A DNA stretch of 64,000 bases, taken from Xanthomonas hydrangeae. Lineage in GTDB: Bacteria; Pseudomonadota; Gammaproteobacteria; Xanthomonadales; Xanthomonadaceae. The stretch covers positions 1,426,001 through 1,490,000 of the forward strand of contig LR990730.1 of NCBI GenBank assembly GCA_905142475.1, written 5' to 3'. Position numbers and translations under genes: made by a program. Under the pieces are notes generated by a model. The model had not been told where the DNA came from, searched no databases, and saw only the letters and a program-made list of their open reading frames with translations. This document shows, one piece after another, positions 27,102 through 35,579 of the stretch. How positions within the stretch are numbered: position 1 is the first letter of the stretch; each line of letters starts with the position of its first letter.

Positions 27102-27920
27102 TTACAACAACGGCACCCGCTTGGCGAAGCGCTGCGCGCCGACCAGTGCCCAGGCGTGGTCGCTGATCTTGTTGGTCGCGATCACGCAACAGCCGCTGTC
27201 GAGACAGTCGTTCCAGTTGTCTTCGCTATTGGCTAGATACGCACGGATGATGACCTCGCGTCTGCCGACGCAGGCCTTGAATGTCTTCATCCATTGATCG
27301 CGATCAGAATGGAAGATGTGGAAGTTGAAAAAGACCCGGTGAGGATCCGAGGGATTCTCGTCGGCATCGGTGTCTTTGTCGGCGAAGCACAGCCGCGATT
27401 TCGGCGCGGTCTCCGCATAGGTCTGCTTGTCCTGCTTGTTGCCGGTCACGCAGACAAGAAACGTGTTCTTCAAGTCTTCAATGAAGGGCCAGCCATTGCT
27501 TTCGGCGCCAAGTGCCAGCGTCTCTTGTGACCCCATCAGTTCGCCAGGTGTATAGATGCGCGGCAGCCTGTCCTTGAGATACGCATCCAGTTGATCAGGG
27601 AAGTCTTTGGTCGCAGTGTGTTTGAGGTCCAGGTGCAAGGTGATCACGTCGTGGCCGTCATTCTCTTTCGACCACACCGCCAGGTCGCTCAAAAAGCCGG
27701 AGAGCTGACGGTAGTGCTTATCGTAGGAACCCTTGTGGCCAACCGACCAATCCAGACCATCGTCGGATTGGGCGATATCCAGTTCCAACCCGCCACACCC
27801 GCAGTCGTAGTGATTTTTCGGGTTCCAGGTGATCTGCTCGCGCAAGGTTTGGTCGCGCTGATAACTGTTGTGCGAGGCCTTCATGGAGACGTCGTTGTAA
27901 CGCAACCGGCCGGTGCTCAC
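27102..27920 (-). pseudogene. PI-PLC-like phospholipase C, C-terminal part split off by IS3
   Basis: The catalytic domain of a Ca-dependent phosphatidylinositol-type phospholipase C. It has the first active-site His in 'KASHNSYQ', 'LELDIAQ', and the second His in 'WSVGHKGS', followed by 'VITLHLDLKH'. The reading joins in frame, across the IS3 element and its CAC duplication, to the fragment at 29155-29525 (…VTLVDV|STGRLRYNDVSM). This is therefore the 3' two-thirds of one interrupted gene. A GTG at 27920 created at the IS junction could still start this piece, but it lacks a proper ribosome site. Confidence 0.85.
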
Positions 27921-27983
27921 TGATACGCCCAGGGTTTCCTAGACATCTCAAGGCCATGGAAAATGGTCGATTCGGAGGTGTCT

Positions 27984-28256
27984 ATGAGCAGCAAGCGGTA
28001 TACGGATGAGTTCAAGATCGAGGCGATCCGGCAAGTGACTGATCGTGGGTTCAAGGTGGCAGAAGTGGCCGAGCGCCTGGGTGTCACCACGCACAGCCTG
28101 TACGCCTGGCTGCGCACGTTCGGCAAGCCTGGCGTGGTGCAGCGCGCCGAGGTGGACCAGAGCGCCGAGGTTCGGCGGCTGAAGGCAGAGTTGCGTCGAG
28201 TGACCGAGGAGCGCGACATCCTAAAAAAGGCCGCCGCGTACTTTGCCAAGGGGTAA
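27984..28256 (+). CDS. IS3 transposase OrfA
   Basis: 90 residues with a helix-turn-helix (VAEVAERLGVTTHSLYAWLRTFG) and a leucine-zipper tail (VRRLKAELRRVTEERDILKKAAAYFAK). GGAGG precedes the ATG. The heptamer AAAAAAG at 28223-28229 is in the A-AAA-AAG phase needed for -1 frameshifting, which would fuse it to OrfB. Confidence 0.93.
   Translation: MSSKRYTDEFKIEAIRQVTDRGFKVAEVAERLGVTTHSLYAWLRTFGKPGVVQRAEVDQSAEVRRLKAELRRVTEERDILKKAAAYFAKG
28223..28229 (+). other. Programmed -1 frameshift site (A6G)
   Basis: AAAAAAG lies in the phase A-AAA-AAG relative to OrfA, and a -1 shift enters the OrfB frame with no stop before its core. This is the usual IS3 arrangement. Confidence 0.8.
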
Positions 28257-28273
28257 AGGCAAAGTACGCCTTC

Positions 28274-29128
28274 ATGCAAGCCCACTGCGGGGAATTCAGG
28301 GTGTGTGCGATGTGCCGGGTATTGCGGGTCAACCGGGCGGGTTATTACGCCTGGTTACGCTCGCCCGACAGTGAGCGCGCCAAGGAAGACCAACGCCTGC
28401 TGGGATTGATCAAGCACCACTGGTTGGCCAGCGGCAGTGTCTATGGGCATCGCAAGATCACTAAGGATCTGCGCGATCTGGGTGAGCGTTGCAGTCGCCA
28501 TCGGGTGCATCGGCTGATGCGCACCGAGGGACTGCGTGCTCAGGTGGGCTATGGTCGCAAACCGCGCTTCCATGGAGGAATGCAGTGCAAGGCGGCGGCC
28601 AACCTGCTTGACCGACAGTTCGACGTGACGGAGCCGGACACGGCCTGGGCGAGCGATTTCACCTTCATCCGCACGCATGCAGGCTGGATGTACCTGGCTG
28701 TTGTGATCGATCTGTTTTCCCGGCAGGTCGTCGGCTGGGCGATGCGCGATCGGGCCGATACCGAGTTGGTCGTGCAGGCCCTGTTGTCTGCGGTGTGGCG
28801 GCGCAAACCCAACGCTGGTTGCTTGGTTCACTCGGACCAAGGGTCTGTCTACACCAGCGATGACTGGCGCAGTTTCCTGGCGTCCCATGGCTTGGTGTGC
28901 AGCATGAGTCGGCGTGGCAACTGCCACGACAACGCACCCGTGGAGAGCTTCTTCGGCCTGCTCAAACGCGAGCGGATCAGGCGGCGGATCTATCCCACCA
29001 AGGACGCCGCTCGCGCCGAGGTATTCGACTACATCGAGATGTTCTACAACCCCAACCGCCGCCACGGTTCAACTGGCGACCTGTCCCCTGTAGAGTTTGA
29101 ACGGCGCTACGCGCAACGAGGGTCTTGA
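28274..29128 (+). CDS. IS3 transposase OrfB (DDE integrase domain)
   Basis: 284 residues with the retroviral-integrase-type core: WASDFTFI (Asp), VHSDQGSVYTS (Asp) and NAPVESFFGLLKRE (Glu), 35 residues apart as DD(35)E requires. It is in the -1 frame relative to OrfA; frameshifting at 28223-28229 would give the full OrfAB transposase. Intact. Confidence 0.95.
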   Translation: MQAHCGEFRVCAMCRVLRVNRAGYYAWLRSPDSERAKEDQRLLGLIKHHWLASGSVYGHRKITKDLRDLGERCSRHRVHRLMRTEGLRAQVGYGRKPRFHGGMQCKAAANLLDRQFDVTEPDTAWASDFTFIRTHAGWMYLAVVIDLFSRQVVGWAMRDRADTELVVQALLSAVWRRKPNAGCLVHSDQGSVYTSDDWRSFLASHGLVCSMSRRGNCHDNAPVESFFGLLKRERIRRRIYPTKDAARAEVFDYIEMFYNPNRRHGSTGDLSPVEFERRYAQRGS

Positions 29129-29154
29129 GTGTCTACGGAACCCTGGGCGTATCA

Positions 29155-29525
29155 CACATCCACCAGGGTGACGTCGATCCGTCTCAGATCCTCGTCGCCG
29201 GGCGAGCTGCGATGGCCAACTGCCGCTATCTGCAGAGTGGCCGTTTTCGACGTGCCGGCCAGGCCGCTGCCGTCCTGCGGGTCCTTGATGCTGTTGATGT
29301 TGAGCGTCGCGATGACAGTGGAGGTCGCGCTATCGATGAGGTCGATGTCAACTCGCCATGGTGGGCGGTCTTGGCCTTCACGGTATAGGTCTGTTTCGAG
29401 TCTGCTTCGATGGTTTTGCCATCGATGGAGTCGCCGTCGCCTTCCACCCAGTAATTCCGGGTTACGTGGGTGACGATCGTGTAGCTGGAGCGGTTGTCGA
29501 TTGTGACCGTGGCCGGGCTGGACAT
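29155..29525 (-). pseudogene. N-terminal part of the interrupted phospholipase C-like gene, with frameshift
   Basis: Begins at ATG 29525 (MSSPATVTIDNRSSYTIVTHV) behind a GGAG site. It encodes a beta-rich N-terminal domain to 'KAKTAHHG'. Near 29355 one base is missing: the homologous reading continues in the next frame (RVDIDLIDSATSTVIATLNI...IDVTLVDV) up to the IS3 junction, where it joins the phospholipase domain in frame. The gene therefore carries two independent lesions. The N-terminal domain is not recognised by name and could be a lipid- or surface-binding jelly roll. Confidence 0.75.
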
Positions 29526-29779
29526 GGGAATCTCCACCGTGACGCTGGGACGGTCGACTCTACGCATGAATCGGCCCCGATGTCGGGTGCTTGCTTTTGG
29601 TATCGCTCGCTAGAAGACGCCTGTTTAGGCATACATCGAAATGACATCGATTGCAGAAAGTGATTGCTTGAAAAACCCCGATGGCACGCTTCGTGATTTC
29701 CTTGCGCATGGTCAGGAACCTCCTGATTGAGCGCATCGCTGATGGTGGTCATAGTTGTGGCCATCATCGAGCGAGCACC

Positions 29780-30175
29780 ATGACCACGACACATCCTCAA
29801 CTCATCGGCGCACTTCTCAAGGGCATGCGCCGCGCCGAGTCCGCACACGCCGCATCGGTTGCTTACAGCGCCGGGACCGCCAGGCAGATGAATAGCGGCT
29901 ACGGCACGCCGGCCGATGCGGGCAGGGTGCTGGAGATGTTTGCACTCGACCCTGAACAGATTCGAGAGCTGGGCCTGGTGGGGGTGGAGGAGCTGGGCGA
30001 GACGGTGCGCCACGCCTGGTCGATCAATGCCGGGGAGCCGGAGCGGGTGATGCAGTGGTTTTCCGCGCCCAGGGTCGAGTTCGTGGGCAAGCACTGCAGC
30101 GAGTTGATCCGCGCCGGGCGGATCGGGCCGGTGCTGAGCATGGCCCGGGAGCATGCCCTGCTGCGCCCTCGCTGA
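29780..30175 (+). CDS. Hypothetical protein (131 residues)
   Basis: ATG 29780 (MTTTHPQLIGALLKGMRRAESAHAASVAY) after a GAGCGAG site; the longer frame from 29681 has an unlikely leader. Soluble and helix-rich, no signal peptide. 'GKHCSELIRAGRIGPVLSMAREHALL' forms the C-terminus. Not recognised. It is followed by the H-NS-like gene 88 bp later. Confidence 0.5.
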   Translation: MTTTHPQLIGALLKGMRRAESAHAASVAYSAGTARQMNSGYGTPADAGRVLEMFALDPEQIRELGLVGVEELGETVRHAWSINAGEPERVMQWFSAPRVEFVGKHCSELIRAGRIGPVLSMAREHALLRPR

Positions 30176-30263
30176 CCGCTTCCAGACTCGCGTAGGCCAC
30201 AGCGCTTTACGCTAGCCGGCGCAACGGCAATACTCGTTGATCCGCCCAACCTCAGTTTTGCCA

Positions 30264-30656
30264 ATGCGCCAGGTTCCGCCTGCTTCACCCTCCGCTGCCG
30301 CCAAAGCCCAATTGCTGGAAGAGCTGCGTAAGCTCGAACAGGAAGAAGCCCAGCTGAAATATGCCCAGACGCTGGAAGCCTTCGACCAGGTCGTCGAAGT
30401 GCTGACCCGGTTTGGTGGCCGCTTCAACGCAAAACAGAAAAGCCAGATCGCGTCCCTCGCAATGACCGGCAAGTCCAAAGGCCCGCTATCGTCCACCGGC
30501 GAAGTCGTGGCCAAGTACTGGATTCCGCATTCCGGCGAGACCTGGTCCGGACGTGGCCGTACCCCGCGTGCCTTCAAGGCCTGGGAAGGCACCAGTTCGT
30601 ACAAGGAATGGAAAGCCAATCATCCGGACAAGCGGTTTCCGCTCTATCCAGGTTGA
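30264..30656 (+). CDS. H-NS-family nucleoid protein
   Basis: 130 residues. The N-terminal half is a coiled coil for oligomerisation (LLEELRKLEQEEAQLKYAQTLEAFDQVVEVL). The C-terminal half is the DNA-binding domain with the H-NS-type 'KYWIPHSGETWSGRGRTPRAF' around the Gly-Arg AT-hook-like loop. Such proteins (Xrv-type in Xanthomonas) bind AT-rich DNA and silence acquired genes, including hrp genes in some species. ATG 30264 is chosen over TTG 30237; neither has a strong ribosome site. Confidence 0.85.
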   Translation: MRQVPPASPSAAAKAQLLEELRKLEQEEAQLKYAQTLEAFDQVVEVLTRFGGRFNAKQKSQIASLAMTGKSKGPLSSTGEVVAKYWIPHSGETWSGRGRTPRAFKAWEGTSSYKEWKANHPDKRFPLYPG

Positions 30657-30948
30657 AGCTCTGTTCCAGTTTGAGCGCTGCTTGGTTTGTCTGTTCGTTC
30701 GATAAAAGCTTTTGTTAGCCGTTGCGATGATTGGTTAAAGTTTGCTGCGCCAATCTTTAGCTGCTTTGTTTAAAAGTGTCCAAAGAGAGCGGATCGCCGA
30801 TATTCTCGCGTGCCTTGATCAGCTTTCCGTCACCGTATCAGCGGGGCTGAGAATGGCTAACAAAACGTAGCAGCAGGTTTTTTGGCCGCTCTGAACGTCC
30901 GCCATTTTGATCCAGGCATCTTTGATATAGCGGGTTCTTAAAGCGCAC
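30657..30948. other. AT-rich intergenic stretch
   Basis: No gene or RNA that I can support between the H-NS-like gene and the glgX terminator. Confidence 0.4.
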
Positions 30949-30990
30949 AAAAAAAGCTCGCTGTCTGCCAGATATCAGCAGACAGCGAGC
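30949..30990 (-). terminator. glgX terminator
   Basis: A 13-bp perfect stem (30956-30968 with 30978-30990), loop of 9, then seven T on the minus strand. It starts 22 bp after the glgX stop. Confidence 0.92.
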
Positions 30991-31012
30991 GTGTGTCACC
31001 GCTTGAACAACG

Positions 31013-33145
31013 TTACTGGTCGCTCTTGCACTCGAATACCGACACGCTGCGTGGCGGAGCCAGGAACTCGCTCGCGCCGGCCGGCATCATGTCCACTTCC
31101 AACGCTTCGTCGGTGGAGAGCACCAGCTTCCAGTGCACGGGTTCATCGGACGAGGGCAGGGTGAAGGTCACCCCTTCGTGATAGGCATTGATGACGATCA
31201 GCAAGGTGTCGTCGTCGGCCAGTTCCTTGACGCCTGAGGTCTGCGCCTTGCCTTCCAGCAGCAGGCCCACCGAGCGTGCACCGGCATCGGTCCAATGCGC
31301 GTCGTCCATCTCGGTGCCGCCGGGATTGAGCCAGGTCAGATCGCGCAGGCCGGCCTCTTCGTTGTACTGGCCGTTGAGAAAGCGGCCGCGCGACAGGATC
31401 GGATAGCGCTTGCGCAAGCCGGTGAGCGCCTTGACGAATTCGGTCAAACGGCCGTCGGTCGGGTCGTTTTCCCAATCCAGCCAGGTGATCTCGTTGTCCT
31501 GGCAATAGGTGTTGTTGTTGCCGCCTTGCGACTGCGCGCGCTCGTCGCCGCTCAATAGCATCGGCGTGCCTTGCGAGAGCAGCAAGGTGGCGAGCAGGTT
31601 TTTCATCTGCCGCTCGCGAATCTGCAGTATCTCGGCGTTGTCGGTATCGCCTTCTTCGCCGTAGTTGCATGAGCCATCGTTGGACGAACCGTCCCGATTG
31701 TCCTCGCCGTTGGCGATGTTGTGCTTCTCGTTGTAGCTCACCAGATCGCGCAGGGTGAAACCGTCATGCGCGGTGATGAAGTTGACCGATGCCCATGGGC
31801 GGCGACCGCGCCGATCGAATAGATCGGCCGAGCCGGTAAAGCGGGTGGCAAACTCGGCGAGCGTGCCTTCTTCGCCCTTCCAGAACTCGCGCGCATTGTC
31901 GCGGAACTTGTCGTTCCACTCCGACCAACCCGGCGGGAAATGACCCACCTGATAGCCACCGGGGCCGCAATCCCACGGCTCGGCAATCAACTTCACTTCC
32001 GTCAGCAGCGGGTCCTGGTTGCAGGCATCCAGGAAGCCGCCACGCTGATCGAAACCGCTCGGCTCGCGCCCCAGGATGGTGGCCAGGTCGAAGCGGAATC
32101 CATCCACATGCATCTCGCCGGCCCAGTAGCGCAGCGAGTCGTTGACCATCTGGATCACCCGCGAATTGCTCAGATTCAGCGTGTTGCCGGTGCCGGTATC
32201 GTTGATGTAGTAGCGCTTGTCTTCGGCAAGCCGGTAATAACTGGCATTGTCGATGCCCTTGAACGACAGCGTCGGGCCCAGCTCGCTGCCTTCGGCGGTG
32301 TGGTTGTAGACCACGTCCAGAATCACTTCCAGGCCCTGCTTGTGCATGGCCTTGACCATGTCGCGGAATTCGTCGCGGTGGCCGCTGGAGAGATAACGCG
32401 ACTTCAGCGCAAAAAAGCCGATGGTGTTGTAGCCCCAGTAGTTGCGCAGGTCCTTGTCCAGCAGATGCTGGTCGTCCAGATACGCATGCACCGGCAACAG
32501 CTCGACGGCGGTGACGCCCAGGTCCTTGATGTACTGCAGCACCTGCGGCTGCGCCAGGCCGGCAAACGTGCCGCGCACCGCTTCCGGCACCTGCGGATTA
32601 CGCATGGTGTAGCCGCGCACGTGGGTCTCGTAGATCACCGTCTCGTTCCACGGCTTGAGCAAACGTGCATCGTCTTCCCAGTCGTAGGTGTCTTCGACCA
32701 CCACGCACTTGGGCATGAAGGGCGCACTGTCGCGCTCGTCGAAGCTCAGGTCGCCATCCGGGTGACCCACGGTGTAGCCGTAGAGTTCGTCTGCCCAGAC
32801 CAGATCGCCGTCCAGCTCGCGCGCATAGGGATCCATCAGCAACTTGTTGTGGTTGAAGCGATGCCCCTCGGTCGGCTCGTACGGGCCATGCACGCGGTAG
32901 CCGTAGCGCTGGCCCGGTTTGACGTCGGGCAGATAGCCGTGCCAGATCTCGTTGGTGTATTCGGGCAGATCGACCCGCGTCTCGGTGCCTTGTTCGTCGA
33001 ACAGACACAGCTCCACGCGCGTGGCATGCGCGGAAAACAGCGCGAAATTGGTGCCTGTTCCATCGAAGAGCGTGCCACGCGGGAACGGGCGCCCCTGGCG
33101 GATGCGGGAGGGGTTGGCATAGGCCGCGCTTGCTGGACGTCGCAT
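31013..33145 (-). CDS. glgX: Glycogen debranching enzyme GlgX
   Basis: 710 residues from ATG 33145; ATG 33169 is an alternative. It hydrolyses alpha-1,6 branches of phosphorylase-limit glycogen. An N-terminal CBM48/isoamylase domain (~15-170) is followed by the GH13 barrel with 'VILDVVYNHT', 'VDGFRFDLATIL' (nucleophile Asp), 'LIAEPWDCG' (acid Glu) and 'FITAHDGFTL' (third Asp), then a C-terminal beta domain. Length matches bacterial GlgX. It stands alone with its own terminator, away from other glg genes. Confidence 0.95.
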   Translation of the reverse strand: MRRPASAAYANPSRIRQGRPFPRGTLFDGTGTNFALFSAHATRVELCLFDEQGTETRVDLPEYTNEIWHGYLPDVKPGQRYGYRVHGPYEPTEGHRFNHNKLLMDPYARELDGDLVWADELYGYTVGHPDGDLSFDERDSAPFMPKCVVVEDTYDWEDDARLLKPWNETVIYETHVRGYTMRNPQVPEAVRGTFAGLAQPQVLQYIKDLGVTAVELLPVHAYLDDQHLLDKDLRNYWGYNTIGFFALKSRYLSSGHRDEFRDMVKAMHKQGLEVILDVVYNHTAEGSELGPTLSFKGIDNASYYRLAEDKRYYINDTGTGNTLNLSNSRVIQMVNDSLRYWAGEMHVDGFRFDLATILGREPSGFDQRGGFLDACNQDPLLTEVKLIAEPWDCGPGGYQVGHFPPGWSEWNDKFRDNAREFWKGEEGTLAEFATRFTGSADLFDRRGRRPWASVNFITAHDGFTLRDLVSYNEKHNIANGEDNRDGSSNDGSCNYGEEGDTDNAEILQIRERQMKNLLATLLLSQGTPMLLSGDERAQSQGGNNNTYCQDNEITWLDWENDPTDGRLTEFVKALTGLRKRYPILSRGRFLNGQYNEEAGLRDLTWLNPGGTEMDDAHWTDAGARSVGLLLEGKAQTSGVKELADDDTLLIVINAYHEGVTFTLPSSDEPVHWKLVLSTDEALEVDMMPAGASEFLAPPRSVSVFECKSDQ

Positions 33146-33681
33146 TGAGAGTCTCGGGTGCGCCGGCATGCCGGCATTAGGGGACTCAAGCATTGCGGTT
33201 TTGCCTGTGCAAAACGCGTCACGGCCGCAGGGGGACGGCGTGAGGGCGGCATGCGGCAGTCGCTGCGCTCGGCTGATCACTGCGCAGCGCGGCTGTACCT
33301 GGGCGTGCCCACGCAACGCTGTGCCGACTGGGTCGAGCAGCACTGGCGTCGGTGCTGGTTGGCGCATTCGGCACAGACATAGGCACAGATAAGGTGCATG
33401 CGCGCAGCATCTAGCGCAACGCATGTGCGCATTGCTTGAGCGTCGCGCGGCCGCCCTGCTAGCATCCAGGCCATTGAGGTTGCGCAACACCCGCGTCGCT
33501 TCAATCGCGTTGCCTGGCAGCTTTCGCCTTTCCCTCCTCGGGACCGTCGCACACCAGTTGGATCGAAGCGTGCAGGGCAGGGTTGCAGCCCGCACGCGCG
33601 ATCGACCGGCAGACGTACGGACTTGGGTCACTTCGTCACTAGACTCCGACCATGTCCAGGCCGCGCCGCGCACCCTCCGCG
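33146..33681. other. Divergent intergenic region glgX-rimK
   Basis: 536 bp with no convincing gene. It must contain the promoters of both genes; I cannot point to a clear -35/-10 pair. Confidence 0.4.
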
Positions 33682-34557
33682 ATGAAAATCGCCATCCTTT
33701 CCCGCAACAGCAAGCTGTATTCGACCCGCCGGCTCATCGAGGCCGGGCGCAAGCGTGGGCACACCGTGCGCATCCTCGACCCGCTGCGCTGTTACATGCG
33801 CATTGCCGCCGATGGCTTCAGCCTGCACTACAAGGGCAAGCCGATCACCGGCTTCGACGCGGTCATCCCGCGCATCGGCGCCTCGGTCACGCGCTATGCC
33901 ACCGCAGTGCTGCGCCAGCTCGAATTCATGGGCAGCTACACGCCCAATCCTTCGGACGCCATCCTGCGCTCGCGCGACAAGCTGCGCGCGCATCAACTGC
34001 TGGCCGCCCAGGGCATCGACATGCCGGTGACCGTGTTCGGCGACAACCCGGACGACACCCAGGACCTGCTGTCCATGCTCGGCCCGCCGCCGCACGTGGT
34101 GAAATTGAACGAAGGCACCCAGGGCGCCGGGGTGATCCTCACCGAGAAGGCCAGCGCCTCGCGCGGCGTGGTCGAGGCCTTGCGCGGGCTGTACGCCAAC
34201 TTCATCGTGCAGGAATTCATCGGCGAGGCCGAGGGCGCCGACCTGCGTTGCTTCGTGGTCGGCGACAGGGTGGTCGCCTCCATGCGCCGCCAGGCTGCCG
34301 AGGGCGACTTCCGCTCCAACCTGCACCTGGGCGGCACTGCCGCCGTGGCCGAAGCCACGCCGCAGGAGCAGGAGGTCGCGGTGCGCTCTGCGCGCGCCCT
34401 GGGCCTGGCGGTGGCCGGCGTAGACCTGATCCGCGCCAATCGCGGCCCGCTGGTGCTGGAGGTCAATTCCACCCCCGGCCTGGAAGGGGTGGAAGGCGTC
34501 TGTGGCGTGGATGTGGCTGCCGCAATCATCGAGTACCTGGAGCAGACGGCCCGTTGA
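33682..34557 (+). CDS. rimK: RimK: ATP-grasp glutamate ligase for ribosomal protein S6
   Basis: 291 residues from ATG 33682 ([18 protein letters not shown]). It adds glutamates to the C-terminus of S6. The N-terminal preATP-grasp domain is followed by the ATP-grasp fold with '[15 protein letters not shown]', the central '[28 protein letters not shown]' and the metal site '[15 protein letters not shown]'. The sequence pattern and length agree closely with E. coli RimK (300). An upstream ATG at 33652 adds a basic leader that other RimK proteins lack. A terminator follows at 34671. Confidence 0.93.
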   Translation: MKIAILSRNSKLYSTRRLIEAGRKRGHTVRILDPLRCYMRIAADGFSLHYKGKPITGFDAVIPRIGASVTRYATAVLRQLEFMGSYTPNPSDAILRSRDKLRAHQLLAAQGIDMPVTVFGDNPDDTQDLLSMLGPPPHVVKLNEGTQGAGVILTEKASASRGVVEALRGLYANFIVQEFIGEAEGADLRCFVVGDRVVASMRRQAAEGDFRSNLHLGGTAAVAEATPQEQEVAVRSARALGLAVAGVDLIRANRGPLVLEVNSTPGLEGVEGVCGVDVAAAIIEYLEQTAR

Positions 34558-34670
34558 TCGGGGGTTTAACATTTTTATCGAAAAAATAACGAAACCCTAA
34601 TCCTTGCCCCGCTAGCCTCTCCCGACCGTAGCTCCGCTCTCGGCAGTGACGGTGATCGGGATGCATTTTT

Positions 34671-34703
34671 GGCCCGGGTGCTTAGCGGCACCTGGGCCTT
34701 TTT
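34671..34703 (+). terminator. Terminator downstream of rimK
   Basis: An 11-bp stem with one mismatch (34671-34681 with 34688-34698), 6-base loop, followed by TTTTT. It lies 113 bp after rimK, and ahead of colR. The remainder of 34558-34901 shows no gene. Confidence 0.85.
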
Positions 34704-34901
34704 GTGATGGCTTGCCGGGATTGGGGTTCACGTCTACATTTCCTTACTCAATCAGCGACGGAACGACCAGCAACGCTGAGCATCACGCAGTACGTTCGGC
34801 GGCCGAATGGCGCCAACTGCTGAAACAACCAAGACGACAGCGCGGCTGCAACGGCACCTTGCCACACGCAGCCGGGTACACGACCCAACAATGAGGTTCC
34901 A

Positions 34902-35579
34902 GTGCGCATTCTAGTAATTGAAGACAACAGCGATATTGCCGCCAACCTGGGCGACTATCTGGAAGACCGTGGCCACACGGTGGATTTCGCCGCCGACGGC
35001 GTCACCGGCCTGCATCTGGCCGTGGTGCATGAGTTCGACGCCATCGTGCTCGATCTCAACCTGCCCGGCATGGACGGCATCGAGGTGTGTCGCAAGCTGC
35101 GCAACGAAGCGCGCAAGCAGACGCCTGTGCTGATGCTCACCGCGCGCGATTCGCTAGACAACAAGTTGGCCGGCTTCGACTCCGGCGCCGACGACTATCT
35201 GATCAAGCCGTTCGCGCTGCAGGAAGTGGAAGTGCGGCTCAATGCACTCTCGCGTCGTGGCAAGGGCGTGCACACCCGCGTGCTGGAAACCGGCGACCTG
35301 GAATACAACCTGGACACGCTGGAAGTGCGCCGCCGCGGCAAGCTGCTGCAGCTCAACCCCACCGCGTTGAAGATCCTGCAGTCGCTGATGGAAGCTTCGC
35401 CGGCCGTGGTCACGCGCCAGGAGCTGGAAACCCGCGTGTGGGGCGAAGAGCTGCCCGATTCTGACTCGTTGCGCGTGCATATCCATGGCCTGCGTGCGGT
35501 GGTCGACAAGCCGTTCGACGTGCCGATGATCCAGACCCGCCACGGCATCGGTTATCGCATCGCCTCGCCCGATGCCTGA
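34902..35579 (+). CDS. colR: Response regulator, ColR/VgrR type
   Basis: 225 residues, GTG start at 34902 with GAGG upstream. An OmpR/PhoB-type regulator: receiver with Asp7, Asp8 and phosphoacceptor Asp51 (AIVLDLNLPGMDG) and Lys in 'LIKPFA', then a winged helix ending 'IQTRHGIGYRI'. The start 'IEDNSDIAANLGDYLEDRGHTVDFAADGVTGLHLA' closely follows Pseudomonas/Xanthomonas ColR. In Xanthomonas ColR/ColS (VgrR/VgrS) affects iron homeostasis, membrane stress and virulence. The sensor gene overlaps its end by 8 bp. Confidence 0.85.
   Translation: MRILVIEDNSDIAANLGDYLEDRGHTVDFAADGVTGLHLAVVHEFDAIVLDLNLPGMDGIEVCRKLRNEARKQTPVLMLTARDSLDNKLAGFDSGADDYLIKPFALQEVEVRLNALSRRGKGVHTRVLETGDLEYNLDTLEVRRRGKLLQLNPTALKILQSLMEASPAVVTRQELETRVWGEELPDSDSLRVHIHGLRAVVDKPFDVPMIQTRHGIGYRIASPDA

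Larger units (their letters stand above)
27921..29154 (+). mobile_element. IS3-family insertion sequence, 1,234 bp
   Basis: The ends are inverted repeats: TGATACGCCCAGGGTTTCCT from 27921 and, on the minus strand from 29154, TGATACGCCCAGGGTTCCGT. The 3-bp CAC at 27918-27920 is repeated at 29155-29157, a target duplication. It encodes OrfA and OrfB in overlapping frames with an A6G slippery site. The three-base duplication and the TGA ends fit the IS51 subgroup. Complete and apparently recent. Confidence 0.93.
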
